NCBI GenBank assembly: GCA_900554325.1
Contig: USHA01000015.1
Location: forward strand, 1-30,540
Origin: an uncultured Collinsella sp.
Lineage (GTDB): Bacteria > Actinomycetota > Coriobacteriia > Coriobacteriales > Coriobacteriaceae
Direction: 5' to 3'
Length of the DNA stretch: 30,540 nt
Shown here: piece after piece, positions 30,540 to 30,540 of the stretch
Layout of the letters: the number at the start of each line of letters is the position of its first letter
How positions within the stretch are numbered: position 1 is the first letter of the stretch
Translations under genes and position numbers: made by a program
The notes under the pieces: model-generated
Database searches by the model: none
What the model was told of the DNA's origin: nothing
Seen by the model: only the letters and a program-made list of their open reading frames with translations

Positions 30540-30540
30540 T

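Overview
The window is almost entirely a gene-dense chromosomal stretch of a high-GC Gram-positive bacterium. It most resembles Coriobacteriia and probably Collinsella (an inference from gene content and order, not from a search). The first ~430-600 bases are foreign to it. On the minus strand they read as the N-terminal 143 residues of enterobacterial DppA with its AT-rich 5' untranslated region, essentially the E. coli sequence. The most likely explanation is a chimeric contig or contamination.

Layout. (1) 1-~560: truncated dppA and leader. (2) 754-4557 (+): CDP-alcohol phosphatidyltransferase, GarA-like FHA protein, FtsR-type MerR regulator, apt, and a secreted NlpC/P60 hydrolase, closed by a strong terminator. 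The pgsA-garA-ftsR order echoes the mycobacterial Rv1822-Rv1828 neighbourhood. (3) 4652-6400: a DegV lipid-binding protein (+) converging on a DUF1836 regulator (-). Both genes carry nearly the same 17-bp operator-like sequence, and a 108-bp palindrome lies between their 3' ends. (4) 6503-8860: trxB and a divergent MGDG-synthase-type glycosyltransferase. (5) 8861-9325: a gene-free convergent spacer with three large palindromes. Two of them share the same central core but have unrelated, self-complementary arms. (6) 9326-12230: dut, nrdR and a YneA-like LysM protein (-), divergent from lexA and an acyltransferase-like membrane protein (+). Three regularly spaced LexA boxes lie between the two arms. 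(7) 12215-21001 (-): recA, recX, rny, a GHKL ATPase, spoVS, miaB, miaA and hflX. (8) 21259-30266 (-): rnj, ftsK, a RodZ-like protein, yajQ, rimO, pgsA and cinA.

Functionally, blocks 6-8 are a DNA-damage, RNA-processing and cell-division backbone. LexA boxes are visible at the lexA/LysM promoters and inside the recA promoter. RNase Y and RNase J both lie here, with the RNA modifiers MiaA, MiaB and RimO, the ribosome GTPase HflX, and the septum and envelope proteins FtsK and RodZ-like. Many genes are coupled by TAATG/TGATG overlaps. The order rnj-ftsK-rodZ-pgsA-cinA-recA-recX-rny-spoVS-miaB-miaA-hflX-lexA combines arrangements known from Bacillus and Mycobacterium, so it looks ancestral.

The least explained items are the shared-core palindromes at 8874-8986 and 9186-9289, the DegV/DUF1836 operator pair, an 11-bp-phased CCAAA array upstream of recA, the GHKL ATPase in the RNase Y operon, and a duplicated peptide motif in the FtsK linker.
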